Assembly: GCA_905250125.1 (NCBI GenBank)
Contig: CAJNOL010000915.1
Coordinates: forward strand, 30,313 to 94,312
Source: Rotaria sordida
Lineage: Eukaryota > Rotifera > Eurotatoria > Philodinida > Philodinidae
DNA length: 64,000 nt
Reading direction: 5' to 3'
Shown: positions 36,778 through 51,583 of the stretch, piece by piece
Layout: each line of letters starts with the position of its first letter
How positions within the stretch are numbered: the first letter of the stretch is position 1
Notes under the pieces: model-generated
Databases searched by the model: none
What the model was told of the DNA's origin: nothing
Seen by the model: only the letters and a program-made list of their open reading frames with translations
Translations under genes and position numbers: made by a program

Positions 36778-38993
36778 ATGGCACAAATTGAAATTCCTAG
36801 TGAATTACCAATTATTCTGCGCAATTTTACATTAAGTATATTACGCACAAAACCACCTGATATTATCGATCATGCTGTCGATTATTTCACACAACTTCAA
36901 CGACAACAAAAATCACAATTTATGACAGATGACAACATGGTCACGACAGTTCCGTTTTCTTCTACTTTTTCTTCTTCCATTAGACATCATGAAAAAACCT
37001 TAGCAACATCAGCACACGACGCTACATTATTAGGTAAGTTGGTATTGCATTGGGAAATTTTTTTTTTTCATAAAATATTCAGACATTTCCTGATCGATAT
37101 GCATCTATTAATGACAATAGTTATACTAAAGTAACGTTCATTTCGTTTGTATAATAAGCAGAACCACATTATATTTAACTCATTGATCTGTGTGTGAGTA
37201 GATTTTTTTTTCTAATCAAAAGTCAATGTTTTGACATCAAAATCGATCGATTTTATATAAAGAATTTCCAAAAATTGATATCTATTATATGTCTAAAGCA
37301 AAAAGAACAAGTTCTTATTTTTAAGGACAAAATAGAAATAGCACACAAAGGATTTATCTTATTAAATCTATTAATGAAAAGAAAAAAAAAGGATAGATGA
37401 TGATAGATGTTTGCATGACAGAAATGTAAAATAGTTTTGTTTTGCTCATGTTAGCATTTGATGATAAGTTTAGCTTCATTATGTGAACAAGAATAAAAAA
37501 AAAAATCATCCATGTTTCTTCTATTATATTTCAATTGACATTAGTAAATAATATTATATATTGTTATATTTTAAAAATCTACGATTATCTTACAGAATTA
37601 ATATTGTTTTTATTTTCTTTTTTTCTTTTGACAATCAGTCTCAAAAGACTAAAGAATAATTTGGAGAAAATGATTTTTGAAGTAAATTAGAAAATAACAT
37701 TCGGTTCTAATGTGTTTTGTTTTTTTCACACTAATTTAATTATTATCAATAGAAAAAGAATAGATGTTTATGAAAAATCTTAGCTATGAATATAGATAAT
37801 ATTCTTTTGTTTTTCTTTTTATAGAAAATACTTCAACGATAGAAAAAAATAATAAAATATTGAAACAAGAAAATTCAATGACAAATACAGCAAATATATC
37901 AATTAATTGTTTTTCACCAGCATCATCATCAAATGAAAGTGAATCAAGTGAAGATGATGATATTCTTACTGCTACTGAAGATAGACGAGTATGATTATTG
38001 ATAGAATTTGATTTTATATAATTTTATTACTTTAGCGTCATTATATAAAAAAACATGAATGTCGTCGAGTATCAGTTGCAGCTGAACGATATAATCCAGA
38101 AGATGATGATTCTGGTGATGAACATTATCATGTTTATCCGAAAACAGCTGAACAAAGACAACGTTTAAAAGATGCTGTTTGTCATAATTTATTATTTCGT
38201 ACATTAGAAACAAAACAAATTGATCAAATTCTTGATGCTATGTGGGAAAAAAATGTTAAAAAAGGAGAATGTATTATTCGACAAGGTTTAATAAATCAAA
38301 TATTTACAGATACCTTAAAAATTCTTTTGATCTTTTTTTTATTTGTCATGTCAAATAGGTGATGATGGCGATAATTTTTATGTTATTGATCAAGGTACTT
38401 ATGAAGTTTATGTATCAAATGTAGAAGATTCTAATAGTCAACCAAGAAAAATTGGTGAATATAATGAAACAGGTTCATTTGGTGAATTAGCTCTAATGTA
38501 TAATCAACCACGTTCGGCAACTGTAATTGCAACAAGTGATGGTACATTATGGGTAATGGGTCGTCAAACATTTCGTAAACTTGTCTTAAAACATGCATTT
38601 CGTAAACGACAAAAATATGAAAATTTTTTACGAGATCTTGATATATTACAATCATTAACTGATTATGAACGATCAAATATTGCTGATGCATTAATACCAA
38701 TTGATTATTATCAAAATGATATTATTATTAAACAAGGTGATATGGGTGATCGAATGTTTTTTATTGAAGATGGTCAATGTGATATATATAGAAATGAAAA
38801 ATTTCATAAACGTTTAAATGAAGGTGATTATTTTGGAGAACTTGCTTTACTTAATCATGAACCTCGATCAGCAACTGTTATTGCAGCTAGTTTTAAAGTT
38901 AAATTAGCATCATTAGAAGTTCAATCATTTGAACGTTTATTAGGACCATGTATGGATTTAATGCATCGTAATACGTCCAAATATATACAATAA
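36778..38993 (+). CDS. PRKAR2: cAMP-dependent protein kinase type II regulatory subunit
   Basis: The regulatory subunit holds the PKA catalytic subunits inactive until cAMP binds, and anchors the kinase to AKAPs. Four exons (36778-37033, 37825-37988, 38036-38285, 38359-38993) join in frame to 434 residues. The N-terminus is an RII dimerization/docking domain (IPSELPIILRNFT, then PPDIIDHAVDYFTQLQ). An acidic Ser-rich linker follows, then the inhibitory site RRVSV with S153 as phospho-acceptor, which marks type II rather than type I. Two cyclic-nucleotide domains follow, with phosphate-binding cassettes FGELALMYNQPRSAT and FGELALLNHEPRSAT, both with the essential Glu and Arg. The C-terminus FERLLGPCMDLM is typical of the family. 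The first intron is 791 nt and the others are near 50-75 nt. A GATGAT/TCATCA-rich segment codes the acidic linker. Confidence 0.96.
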
Positions 38994-39923
38994 CTATTTT
39001 GTTTATTGCAATTTTCATGATAGAATTTTAGTTTAAAGAAACAGAAAAAAAATATTATAAATAAATATATATATATATATATATATGTATACATATTTAT
39101 TTGAATACTTTAATTGGACAACTATGGTTTACTATATCATTAAATAAAAAAGATCAAAAATGGAATAACATTTTACCATAGACATTGATGACTGACTATA
39201 ACAATTTATTTTCTTGTTATATGTATTTTATTCATTTTTCGATAAAGAACACGATATATTGGAAATGTTGAATTCAAAATATTATTAATCTAAGAATTCA
39301 TACATCTTATATGCTTAGAGAGGATTTAAGAGTTTTTCATAAACTCAATTATATTTAGATACATTCATATAGAAACATCAACCTCGTTCATTGTCAAGTT
39401 CTCATGTTGAGAAATGTTAATTCAATGTTTTTCTTGTGTCTTTACATTCTTCATTGAAAATCCAGTTAAAAAGAGTTTAGACAAACAAAATTCATCAAAA
39501 TAATTGTTCACATATACAAGTAAATCTGATATTCTCTTGTTCAACAATTTATTATGTATAAATCTTGCTTTAATACTCATTAAAAGAGGAAAAAAAAAGA
39601 AACATGACTACATAAGTTTAATAAGGCAGTAACAATGATCGATTATCAGAAAAAGAAAAGTTGTTTTTTTTAAATATAAGTCACAATGCAAGAGTAATTG
39701 TAAAAGTAAATATTAGAAAAAATTTAAACCACTGATAAACCGGTTATAAGAGTAAATTAAACAAAAGACTAATATATTTTTAATTCACTTTTGTTTTGCT
39801 TATTTTTTTTTTTTTTTGCATACAGTAGGTATGTTTTTGAGCGATAACAGAATGACAATGAAACAGGAAGAAAAAAGAAAAGAAAAGTCAAATAATGTTC
39901 TGTACAAAATATTCTTTATGCAT
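38994..39923. other. Spacer between convergent PRKAR2 and ZNF474-like genes
   Basis: Both genes end into this spacer. AATAAA-like sequence and an AT dinucleotide run (about 39066-39086) follow the PRKAR2 stop. The remainder is AT-rich 3' flank with no coding signal. Confidence 0.6.
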
Positions 39924-41784
<1,861 letters not shown>

Positions 41785-44507
41785 AATTTGTAATAGATTA
41801 TGTAAAAAATAAAGAATTTATAATAACCAAATCTTTTTTAGAATAAAAATAGAAAAATACAAAATGAAATGCAAATATTATTTCACTTAATGTGCTTCAA
41901 AATAAAATCAAGATCTATTGCGATCGAATGAAAAATACACTAAAGCTATCATAAAAATCTATTATAATCATTTTCCAAAATTCATATGTTGCTATGCAAC
42001 TACCTTCAATATCAATCAATTTATTATTATCAAAAATTTCAATAGAGGTCGTTCTTGAACATATTCAAAACTACTTTCATACAAGATCAAATCAATGCTT
42101 TTAAATATCAGATGTAATTTCGATATTCACATTGTTGTACACTTTGTTTTAAATGTTCTATAGAATAAAATAATATTTTGTTTGAAAGATAGTTCGATGA
42201 ATTGTTAAGCGGAAAAATAAGAAATATAATTTATTGAGTTATTTTAGAATATTTGAATTTTTTTTCTTCTATCTTCTAATATCGTTTTGATTATACCAGA
42301 AAAGAAGCAAGAACTCAAATGCGTCATTCACTTATCATCTTCTTCCTATTATATCGATGTAGGTAGTGTTTGTCCAACACAGTGCGAGAATTTTTTTTTC
42401 GAATACATGTTTTAAAAGAACTCCATTATTGTACACTTTGATACACTCAACTCATGATAACAAAAGTGTACACAGTATACTTAGTTAGTATAAATTTAAG
42501 TGTACAAAAAATAAGAACTTTATTTTAACGTTTAATTGAATTGTTAATGTTATCGTAAGTGTGATAATGAAAAACTTTAATCTAATAATTTATTATTTTT
42601 TTTTGCACGAAAATTTTTATCTAAAGATTAATAAAAAAATAGCAAAAGTTATGCATATTTCATGGTTATAATCATATTTGTTTTATTTTTATTTCTATCT
42701 TTACCTTCTTACGAACACTATGATTTACATGATGAATGTGACGCTTGGGAAATTTACATTATTTGATAAATAAAGTATATATATCTCAACTGAGAAAAGA
42801 AATAAATCATTATATTTTATCTTGGGTTTTAACAAATAATTCCAAACATTCGAATATAATACTTCTCATTCAATTATATATTCAAAACATAATCATATGT
42901 ATTTATGTATTCTAAAAATGTAATGAAAAAGACGAGAAAAAAAAACAAATATCTTGTCTTATAATTCAAGGAACAAGAAAATGTATAATTGATGAATAAT
43001 TGTAACCAGATCTATCTGTTGATACAAATGCCACTTTCAATTAATTATTATAACTGATATGTCGGATGAAAGTATTTCATTGTATTCACTGCATGACGAT
43101 AACAAGGCAATGACTTTCATTTGTTTTCAATCTTCTACTCTCACTCATCTATCTTGCTCTGTGTCTTTTATGTCTTGACTAATTACTGTATATGTCTGCG
43201 TCTCACGTCTTCGCACTATTTTCTTTTTTTCTTGTTCGCTGTTAACTACTACATGTTATATATATATACATATTTATATGTGTGATGATAAATGTCAGAA
43301 ATGATTCTTTGATTCATTGATTATTGGTGAGTAAATGTCGATACTAATAACTAGTTCTTCGCGTTTATAAACAGTATTTATAGTAAGAAATTGTAAGTAT
43401 TAATGATATATAGATAAAATAGCATATTTATATTTATATATATATATAAAACACATTCATATAGATCAAGTCATGTGTTTAAAAAGAAAAATTTTTGTTT
43501 GATTTTATTTTAACAAATTTTTCTATTTTATTAAATAAAAGCAAGATAAAGAAAGAAATGAAAACAAAACGTGTTCGATGAATATATAGAGAAGCGAAAA
43601 AAAAAAGAAAGCAATTGCATATTCGTATCCTGCTGTCAGTTGATTCACTTCAATCGAAAGTGTACGAGAGGCAAAAGTTATTCGCTCATCTAGTACTCTC
43701 TTTCGTTCTCTTTCAATTCGCCTTCAAAAACAATAAGTATCGCTTGACTAATACCATTTACTAAATAAACTAGATTCTTTTGTATATATGAAATTGAAAG
43801 AGAAACAATAGAAATTATTTTGTTCAATAGAATGAATAAAAGTAAGTTATCATATTTAAACATAGAATGGTAATAGTACTCTTCAGTTAAATTATTGGTA
43901 TCTATTCTTTTACAATATTTGCTTTGGTAGCAGCTGTTATTTTTTCCATATCTTATTTCGAAGTAACAAAGAAATTGAAAGTTCTCTTTGTTTTATTTTT
44001 TATTTTATTAAATCAAAGATGATGTCTCATCATTATATTCATTTATTAGAACCTCAATATAGATATATACATATATCAGGTGGAGTTCAATGTATATGTA
44101 TATATATATTACTATTATCCTTTTGTATATAAAATATCTCATCTCTTCTTTCACTTGATAATGTCTTGACTGTATCGATCTTTTCACAATGTTTTAATCC
44201 TAAATAAATGACAGTTCGTTTAATTCTCATCTAACTTTCTTTCAAATAAAAACAAACAAAGATCGTCATTGATTGCTACTTCATACACTCTTTCTATATT
44301 CGATTTTATAAATTGATAGATGCATGTGACTTGTTTTTAATGGTGAATGAAGGTTGATCCTCTTCACATTGTGTGTTTGTGCGTGGGTATTTTTTTTTTT
44401 TGTTTCGTTCATTGATTTTTAGTTTTACATTTTAGAGTTTTAATTCATTTTGACATACTAAACAACATCAACTATCGCCTCTAAGTAGCTTTTATTAAAC
44501 AGTGAAT
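41785..44507. other. 2.7 kb spacer, divergent promoters
   Basis: It separates the 5' ends of the ZNF474-like gene and the orphan gene at 44508. It is AT-rich, with an AT-repeat cluster at about 43255-43275 and 43430-43450. A more mixed, pyrimidine-rich stretch at 43120-43230 and 43620-43730 could be promoter DNA. No coding exon was recognised. Confidence 0.5.
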
Positions 44508-45077
44508 ATGGCTAGTTATCAACAACGTTCATATCAATATCCTAATCTACTTGTTACAGTGAAACCTGAGACAGAACAAAGATTAGTAACTGAAATCCAT
44601 ACAAAGCAACGAACACATCATTTAAAAAATAATTATCACTCAACATATTTTCATCCAACAACTATTTATTATAATACTAATCATCGATATAAACAAGAAA
44701 AACAACATTTTACACGTTCATCTTCTTCAACAATCCAACATCGTTCACAAAATAATGATCATTTTTATTATTATAATCAACAAAAACAAGAACAACAAGA
44801 ACAAGAACAACAACAACCAATTCGTCCATTAATGGAAATAAAAGATAATCAATTTTCTTTATGTAATAATTTAAATGATAAAAAAGTAACATATTCAAAT
44901 TTAAAACAAAGAGAACCAAGACAACGTGGTCAATATCGTAATAGAAAAGCTGAGCTAGATTGGGATCATGCATTTGATCTTGATCAAATTGATTTATATA
45001 CAACACAAAATGATATTGATAATTATTCTCTTACAAGTATTCATAGTTCAGGTGATAATTCATTGTCATCCGTATAA
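44508..45077 (+). CDS. Orphan low-complexity protein (Gln/Asn/Ser/His-rich)
   Basis: A single open frame of 189 codons runs from ATG 44508 to TAA 45075-45077. I do not recognise it. The product is hydrophilic, rich in Gln, Asn, His, Tyr and Ser, and has a Gln/Glu run near residues 92-105. It ends with an acidic Asp-rich segment (LDWDHAFDLDQIDLY) and a Ser-rich tail. There is no signal peptide or membrane segment. Codon style matches the real genes around it and the frame is long for this AT-rich DNA, so it is probably expressed, perhaps as the main or last exon. The sequence TTTTATTAAACAG ends 7 nt before the ATG and is a good splice-acceptor candidate. An intrinsically disordered regulatory protein is the most I would infer. 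Confidence 0.6.
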   Translation: MASYQQRSYQYPNLLVTVKPETEQRLVTEIHTKQRTHHLKNNYHSTYFHPTTIYYNTNHRYKQEKQHFTRSSSSTIQHRSQNNDHFYYYNQQKQEQQEQEQQQPIRPLMEIKDNQFSLCNNLNDKKVTYSNLKQREPRQRGQYRNRKAELDWDHAFDLDQIDLYTTQNDIDNYSLTSIHSSGDNSLSSV

Positions 45078-48000
45078 TTACATCTTTTTCTATATTTGTT
45101 GGTGCTATTACAATTGAACAAACATATCTATAGAAAACGGATTTTGTTGATTGTTTTTTTTTTCTCTTTTTGTACATTTCGTTTCTATTAGAACTTTAGT
45201 GATCTTCGAAGTATACGAAGAAAAACAAGTGTGGATGAACAATAAACACTTGAAAATTTTATGATAACGATACGTTAAACAAAAAACAAAAATCTTACTA
45301 TCAGAGAATATTTCAGTTTTATTATTGTAAAAGATAATATGAATTTTAATTCGATATGAAAAACTAATGCAATGGTAAATTTCTATTTCCAGGAAATTCA
45401 AATAAAATTATTATGAAATAATAAATTTCATTGAAATAAATACATTAAGGAAATAGTTTCTATATCATAATAAAACATTATTGATATACAGTTTGTGATC
45501 ATATATCAACAACATCTGTCACATTCTGTGACGTGAGAAGGGGAAATGTTGTTAAGGTGTCTGTCGATCCCATCTATCATAGTTTTTGTAACGGTGGGAG
45601 AATTGCGAATTTCTATCCTGTGTACTTCAACACTCCTTTTAGATCGTGTTTCATAATAAAATAAATCCCCGAATCCAACCCAATGAGATTGCATACCTTC
45701 AATTGAATGTGTAAAAATGAATTTTACCTATAGATTATCGATATTTAATATAGATGCTTGCAATCGTATTGCTTAACTTGTACTATCCATTATATAATAG
45801 TATGCAGAAATTTGAATTTCTTGGAAAAAGGGAATTTGCCGTGGGTTTTATGAACTGGAGAGAATATAGGTGGAACTTCACGCTTGAAGTCTTACGAAGT
45901 TCGCTATATTTCTTTCGGTACAAACATTTAAAATCAACATATGTCTGTATTTAATCAATTATTTATAATAAAAAAAACATAAAGCATCAATCGATCATTA
46001 AGAAAAATGGGTGAATAATGTTTTTCAATAGGACATTTATTTTATTAACAAATCGAATAATAGAATATTTCGAATTGTTAAAAAGATTGAATCAATTTAT
46101 ATCTATATGTCAGAGTTATAACCGATCTGATTTTTTATGAGAATAAAAGGTAATATTGTTGTAAAATATTATTTTGCATCTTTCTTCTTTATTGTCATTA
46201 TTTTTTTGATTTTCATTAATGAAGTACAAACAAAACTTGTTATGTAAATGAGATCTCTTCAAATAATGTACTCATATTTTAAGACATCATACTTAAATTA
46301 AATTTGTAATTTACAGAAAAAGAATAACATATTCTTGTGTAGAACATGAGTGGAGAAAATTAACAATGAATATTCTAGAATCAATTTTCAGAGATATGGA
46401 TCTTGTTTTTATGAATCATTTATACAACTAAGGTTTTTCTTGATGTCATTGCATTTAATCGGTAAAAAAGTCTTAATAAATTGACCGAACCGGACCAGTT
46501 ACAACTCTGCTATATTTATTGTCTTAAAGAATATCATGAATGACACTCGCATCGTACAATTTCATAAGTTGATTAACTCTGTACTTGATAGGTTTAGTTA
46601 TAAATAATGAGGAACTCATAACAAGTTCCAATATTTTTATTCTCGAAATTTCTTCTCTATTATTCATCGTTTTAAAATACATTTTTATCAATAAACTGCG
46701 CTTGAAATTCATGTATATAGTTACATATGATACGGTTCGAAAATTATTTTCAGACATAATTAAGAGGAAAAAAGACGTAGAAAATCAACAGAACCGATCA
46801 GGTGCAAAAAATTATTATGAAATTTTGCATGGACAAACAAAAATCGATTTTGATTTCAGTGATATAATTAGTTTTTTTGTGAATAACTAATAACCTGTGA
46901 AATAAAAAAAAACGATCATTAACGTTAATTATGTCAATTTGTCATACTCTTTTGCTTGTTCGCACTTGCTTTGAAACAAAAACCAATATTTTAAAGGTAG
47001 AATAATTTGTCTATCACAGAATAAATGCATGTCAACAAAAAGAAAGTTACCTACTTATACAACAAGGTCCAGAAATATATTTTGATTTTTCTCCATAGAA
47101 AAGGATCAATTTTGAAAATTTTGGTGTTAGCTGAGGGAGAAACAACGAAGTTAAAGCCTGAAATGTATGCTGTTTTCACTTCCGTGTTAGCCGAATGCTA
47201 TTAGATTCCGATCGCTTTTCATCGGTTAAAAATGGTATGTGGACTATTTTTGTATATTCATCTTGAATTGCTAATGGTTACCAATCTTATGTGATTTAAA
47301 CCCATAAAATTATCGTTTATGAAATGAATTCATTGATACTATGAATCAAGATCATATTACCACATAGTCTGTATAAACAAATTAATTCAAATATATTGAC
47401 ATAAAGGTTGAAAAAAGGAAATTATTTTACAATTTATGCTTGATTTCATTGTCTGATTATAGTTTATATTAAAAAAAAATGAGGAGATTATACTCATTAG
47501 ATAAATTATATTATTTTTTAAAAAAAGATTTAAGGATCATCTATTGATTAAAAAACAAAAAAAAACCTTTCTATCAAATCAATAATGGAAGAGAAATTTG
47601 GAAAATATTAGAAGTGAAATTATTTCATTTGCTATTTGTTTTATTTTTGTCGTATATTAATTACTATTAATCTTGCTATTTTCTATGTTGAAAAAATGTT
47701 TAAAGAAAAGTAGTCATGTTAGAAGACATTCTTTAATAACATTCATAATATATTCTTTAACAAAGAATGATATAAAACCTATGCAAATATAAGTAATTAG
47801 TTTAATAATTGCAAAAAAAAACAATTTACTTTTATTAATGTAGACGAAAGAATAAATAAATTTTTAGTCAAAAAACAATATATCTTCATCATTTATTCAT
47901 ATCTCGTTACCAATAGAAAAACTACTAATGTAAACTTTATATTAGATCTCTATTATAAAATTTTAATAAATAATTGTTCCATTAATGTGAAATATTACTT

Positions 48001-49266
48001 ATAACATTTAATATTTTTACTCTAAAAGCATTCAAGATTTAAAATATTCTGCAAGTTCTTTCTCTATAATCGAACTACCTATTCTATTTAATAGAAATGT
48101 TTTGAATACTTCATATGTTTATCGCAATATATTATAACATTCTTCGTATTTAATACTTATGGGTCTTTCTTGCCAACATCATTAGTAAAGTAAGTATAGA
48201 AATATTAATTAGAAAAGTCAAAAAGAATAAAAGAATAGATTAAAATAGAAGCCATATGTCAGAAATCTTTTATATCTCTTCTGTATATTTGCTTAAAAGT
48301 TAAAGGAATCATTTGAACTAATATGGAATTAAAAAGTTGCATAATTATTTGTTTTGACAAATCAAAGAAATTTTTGATTAAAAAAGAAATAGATAAAGTT
48401 TACTTATTGATAATAGAACAATTGAAGTTTTTAATCTATTTTATAGTATATTGTTACTTTGTTTATACTATTTTCCTATAGAAATGGACATGAAATTGAA
48501 GTCGTATGAAAGAAAAAAAAAAGTAATTAATTGCTCAATTCGCTGCACACCATTGCAGATGTGACAATTCTCCTGAGGCTCATAGATACGTGTGAAACAA
48601 AAAAGAAAACTTAATATTATAGAGTTCTTCGAGTAGAACAAGATCGATAAAAACAAAAGCACAAATAGAGAGACTATTATTTATTAAGCACTATTTTCAT
48701 CGATTTATATTTTTTTCCTTTTTCTCTTTCAATTATTGAATGGAACCAGAAGAAATTTTTCAATGACTATGAACAAATAGATGAAAATCGAAGAAAAAGA
48801 AAAAAAATAAGGGAGGTAAATCATTAAGAAATGAATGTAATATCTTAGAATTTTGATGTAAGTAGACTACATGTATATATATATAATGTTGTTGATGCTA
48901 CAGATATTAACATATAATTTGAAAAAAAAATATTGGTGAAAAACAAAATCAAGATTATATGTTTACTCTCTAATTTGTATAATCAACGAACATACAGATA
49001 TATTACTGGTTCATTTCTCTCAATACAAAATGTCAGTATGCATCTTCCATCCTATTCCTCTTTTTTCTTTTATCTTTTACACATTCATGAAGGAATAAGA
49101 AGAATTAAAGATAGTAGACAAACGAAAAAAATAATAAAACAGGATTTGCGCGCGTTGATGCATTTCATCTTGTAAGCTAAAGTATAATCTTCCGAGTGAT
49201 GCATTTACCAAGAGAAATTTTATGAAGTCATATCCTTTTAGATAATTTATGCAAACGTGATCATAA
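45078..49266. other. 4.2 kb spacer before the calmodulin-like gene
   Basis: No gene was recognised. A slightly more GC-rich patch (45500-45700, and 45790-45910) looks like degraded repeat DNA. The open frames at 46524-46757 and 46585-46890 overlap on opposite strands and look like chance. The remainder is AT-rich with poly-A and poly-T tracts. Confidence 0.5.
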
Positions 49267-50110
49267 ATGTCTGGCGTAAGCATTTATACATATGTATTAT
49301 TCTTAGTAGAATTTTTAATAATTATTTTATAGAATAAAAAAACAGGAAAATTAAATTCGAATCAATTACAAGGTGATTATTCATCAATTTTCATTTTTTA
49401 TGAATTATATTTTTGTTTTTGTTTTATATTCAGAACTTCGGCAAGCATTTGATTTATTTGATACTGATAGTAGTGGTAGTATATCAGTAACTGAATTGCA
49501 ACGAGCTCTTCATGCATTGGGTGTTAGTTTATCTGAACAGGAAATTCGACAAATGTTTTCAGCAATAGATGTTGATAGTAAATAGGGTTTTTTTTTCTTT
49601 GTAAAAATTAATTCAGTTTCTTTTTCTTTTTTTGTAGAAAATGGTTTGTCATCAGACGAAATAAAGGATTTTTTTTTGTATTAATTTGATTGTTTAATTT
49701 TTATATAGGTCGTATTGAATTTGAAGAATTTGCTGAAATAGTAGCAGATACTTATTTTAGAAAATTTTCTCGTGCTGAAATTCTTGAAGCATTTAGAAAA
49801 TTGGATCATAATCATGATGGTTTTATTGAAGCTGATGAATTAAAAATAATATTAGATCAACTTGGAAGACATTTTTCGAATGAAGAAGTTTGTTGTTTAT
49901 TTTTTTTTTTGTTTTTTAAATATTTCATAAATATAAATATTTATTTAGATTCATCGTATGATTGCTCAAGTTGATCGAGATGGAAATGGAAAAATATCAA
50001 TTGAAGGTATATAATAAATAGTTTGTTTTTTTTTTTTTTTTTCATGAACAAGTTAAAAATTTTCTTTTTTCTTGATAGAATTTGCGGCACTTATTGAAAG
50101 AGATTCTTGA
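49267..50110 (+). CDS. Calmodulin-like calcium-binding protein with four EF-hands
   Basis: Seven exons join in frame to 155 residues: 49267-49275 (9 nt, codes MSG), 49333-49372, 49434-49577, 49638-49643 (6-nt microexon), 49709-49887, 49949-50006 and 50079-50110. Four complete 12-residue EF loops result: D26-E37 (DTDSSGSISVTE), D62-E73 (DVDKNGRIEFEE), D99-E110 (DHNHDGFIEADE) and D135-E146 (DRDGNGKISIEE). All have acidic or Asn ligands at positions 1, 3 and 5, Gly at 6 and Glu at 12, so all four should bind calcium. Length and spacing match calmodulin or troponin C, but identity is below that of true calmodulin, so this is a calmodulin-like sensor with unknown targets. The second loop is only complete if the microexon is included. 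The start is inferred from the GTAAGC donor and in-frame join. Confidence 0.85.
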
Positions 50111-50852
50111 TACAATCAAATAATTGTATTTCGTTGTTTTTCTTTCGATTGTTTATTCATAAAACAAAATTTATTTATTTATTTATTTATTTGTAGAAAA
50201 AAAAAAAAGATTTAGTTTGTTCTTTTTTTTTTTGTATTCCTTCTTATGTTGTGCATGTCATTGTATTGATTCATTATATTTGGCTGAATACCAATTCACT
50301 TTTTCTTTTCTCATATTTATGTTCTTTCTTTTTTTTCCTTGTCATATAAAAAAAAAAAAAAAATAACAGAATACAGAACATAAGTAACAAAATTCTTTTG
50401 CACAAGATTGGCGGTAAGCATTAATAATACTCTCATGTAATAAAGAAAAGTGAAAAAGAAGGAAGAAAATGATATATAAATATAAATTTTCTTAGTTTTT
50501 TTCTTTTATAAAACATGTCGAGTTAGTATGTTAAAGAATAATATATATTATTCACAGTCTTGTCTAGTTTTCCGTCAACTAAAGACAGTCGTTCTCAATA
50601 TTCCACTGTTAGCTGTCTCGGTCGAGTCAGAAAAAAAAAAAACTTTCTTTTTTTTTCTTTCACATTCTAGGCATTTAGTCATCATTTGCGTTTCGTTTTT
50701 TTTTTTTTTTTCTTTGCCTTTCTCCTTCTTATATTTGCGTTAACCACGATGACAACGTATAACAACAAAAAATAATAATCGAACGAGTGGGTGAATCTTC
50801 GATGTGACCTTATTTGACGAAGGTGAACAACTGCATAATAAACAACAAGAAA
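50111..50852. other. Spacer between calmodulin-like gene and Ser/Asn-rich gene
   Basis: It holds the 3' flank of the EF-hand gene, with a TTTA tetranucleotide run at about 50170-50190 and several long homopolymers, and then the promoter side of the next gene. The open frame at 50528-50743 is driven by poly-T/poly-A runs and is not credible. Confidence 0.55.
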
Positions 50853-51583
50853 ATGAAATTTCAAAGACGTATTCTCCCTCCTCATTCACCAACGTATCTC
50901 GAAATGGAAGAGTATATATCTCCATCAATATCTCAACAATCAAGTAAAAATATAAATATAATAAAGAAAATTAAAAAAATTTTTTTCTTTTAATTTTTTT
51001 TTCTTTAGTTTCAATAGCTGGTTCAACTAGTGATATAAGTGAAATTGACAGTGTTTGTAGTTTATCAACAAATATTCGACAAAAATCTGATTCATTAACA
51101 AATCTTTTTAATATGTCCGAAGATAATTCATCAGTATCAAATTTAAGTATTGCGTCGTATTCTTTATCTCAAAATTCATATGATAATGGTTCTCCAACAA
51201 CATTTACAACATTATCATCTCAACAAACATTTATAAATAATAATTCTGAAAAAACTCGTTCACGTCGTAGTGTTTGTTCATCAACGGGTAGTCAAAAAAG
51301 TTTTCCGATTAAAACTGCCGAAACTGTATTAAGTACTATTGGTATGCATACATCATCATCCGATAAATGTGGTTTAATTGCAAATGATGGAAATAATATT
51401 GAAAATATGAATGATAATCAAAATCAATATGGTAATGATGATGATGATGAAAATCTTTGTGATAGTTCAGATGAAAATGATATAGACATGATGACATCAC
51501 AAAATAATCGTGGTTTAAAAAAAACTGTTTTTAGTAATGTCGATCGTTTATTAAATTCGGCAAATAAACAAATCAAACTTTAA
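50853..51583 (+). CDS. Orphan Ser/Asn-rich protein, two exons
   Basis: Exon 1 (50853-50943) starts MKFQRRILPPHSPTYLEMEE and ends in phase 1 at a GTAAAA donor. Exon 2 (51009-51583) follows a TTCTTTAG acceptor and reads to TAA, giving 221 residues. The product is rich in Ser, Asn and Thr and hydrophilic. Acidic runs with GNDDDDENLCDSSDEND lie near the C-terminus, and a basic segment SEKTRSRRSVCSSTGSQKS lies mid-protein. I see no known domain, signal peptide or membrane segment. Multiple S-x-x-S and R-R-x-S motifs suggest a phosphoprotein, by inference only. An upstream exon cannot be excluded. Confidence 0.6.

Noticed and set aside
45506-45910. Possible inverted repeat in the GC-richer patch
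   Set aside because: The arms align only in a few short words, no better than I would expect by chance.
46524-46890. Overlapping open frames on both strands
   Set aside because: AT-rich chance frames with no recognisable domain.
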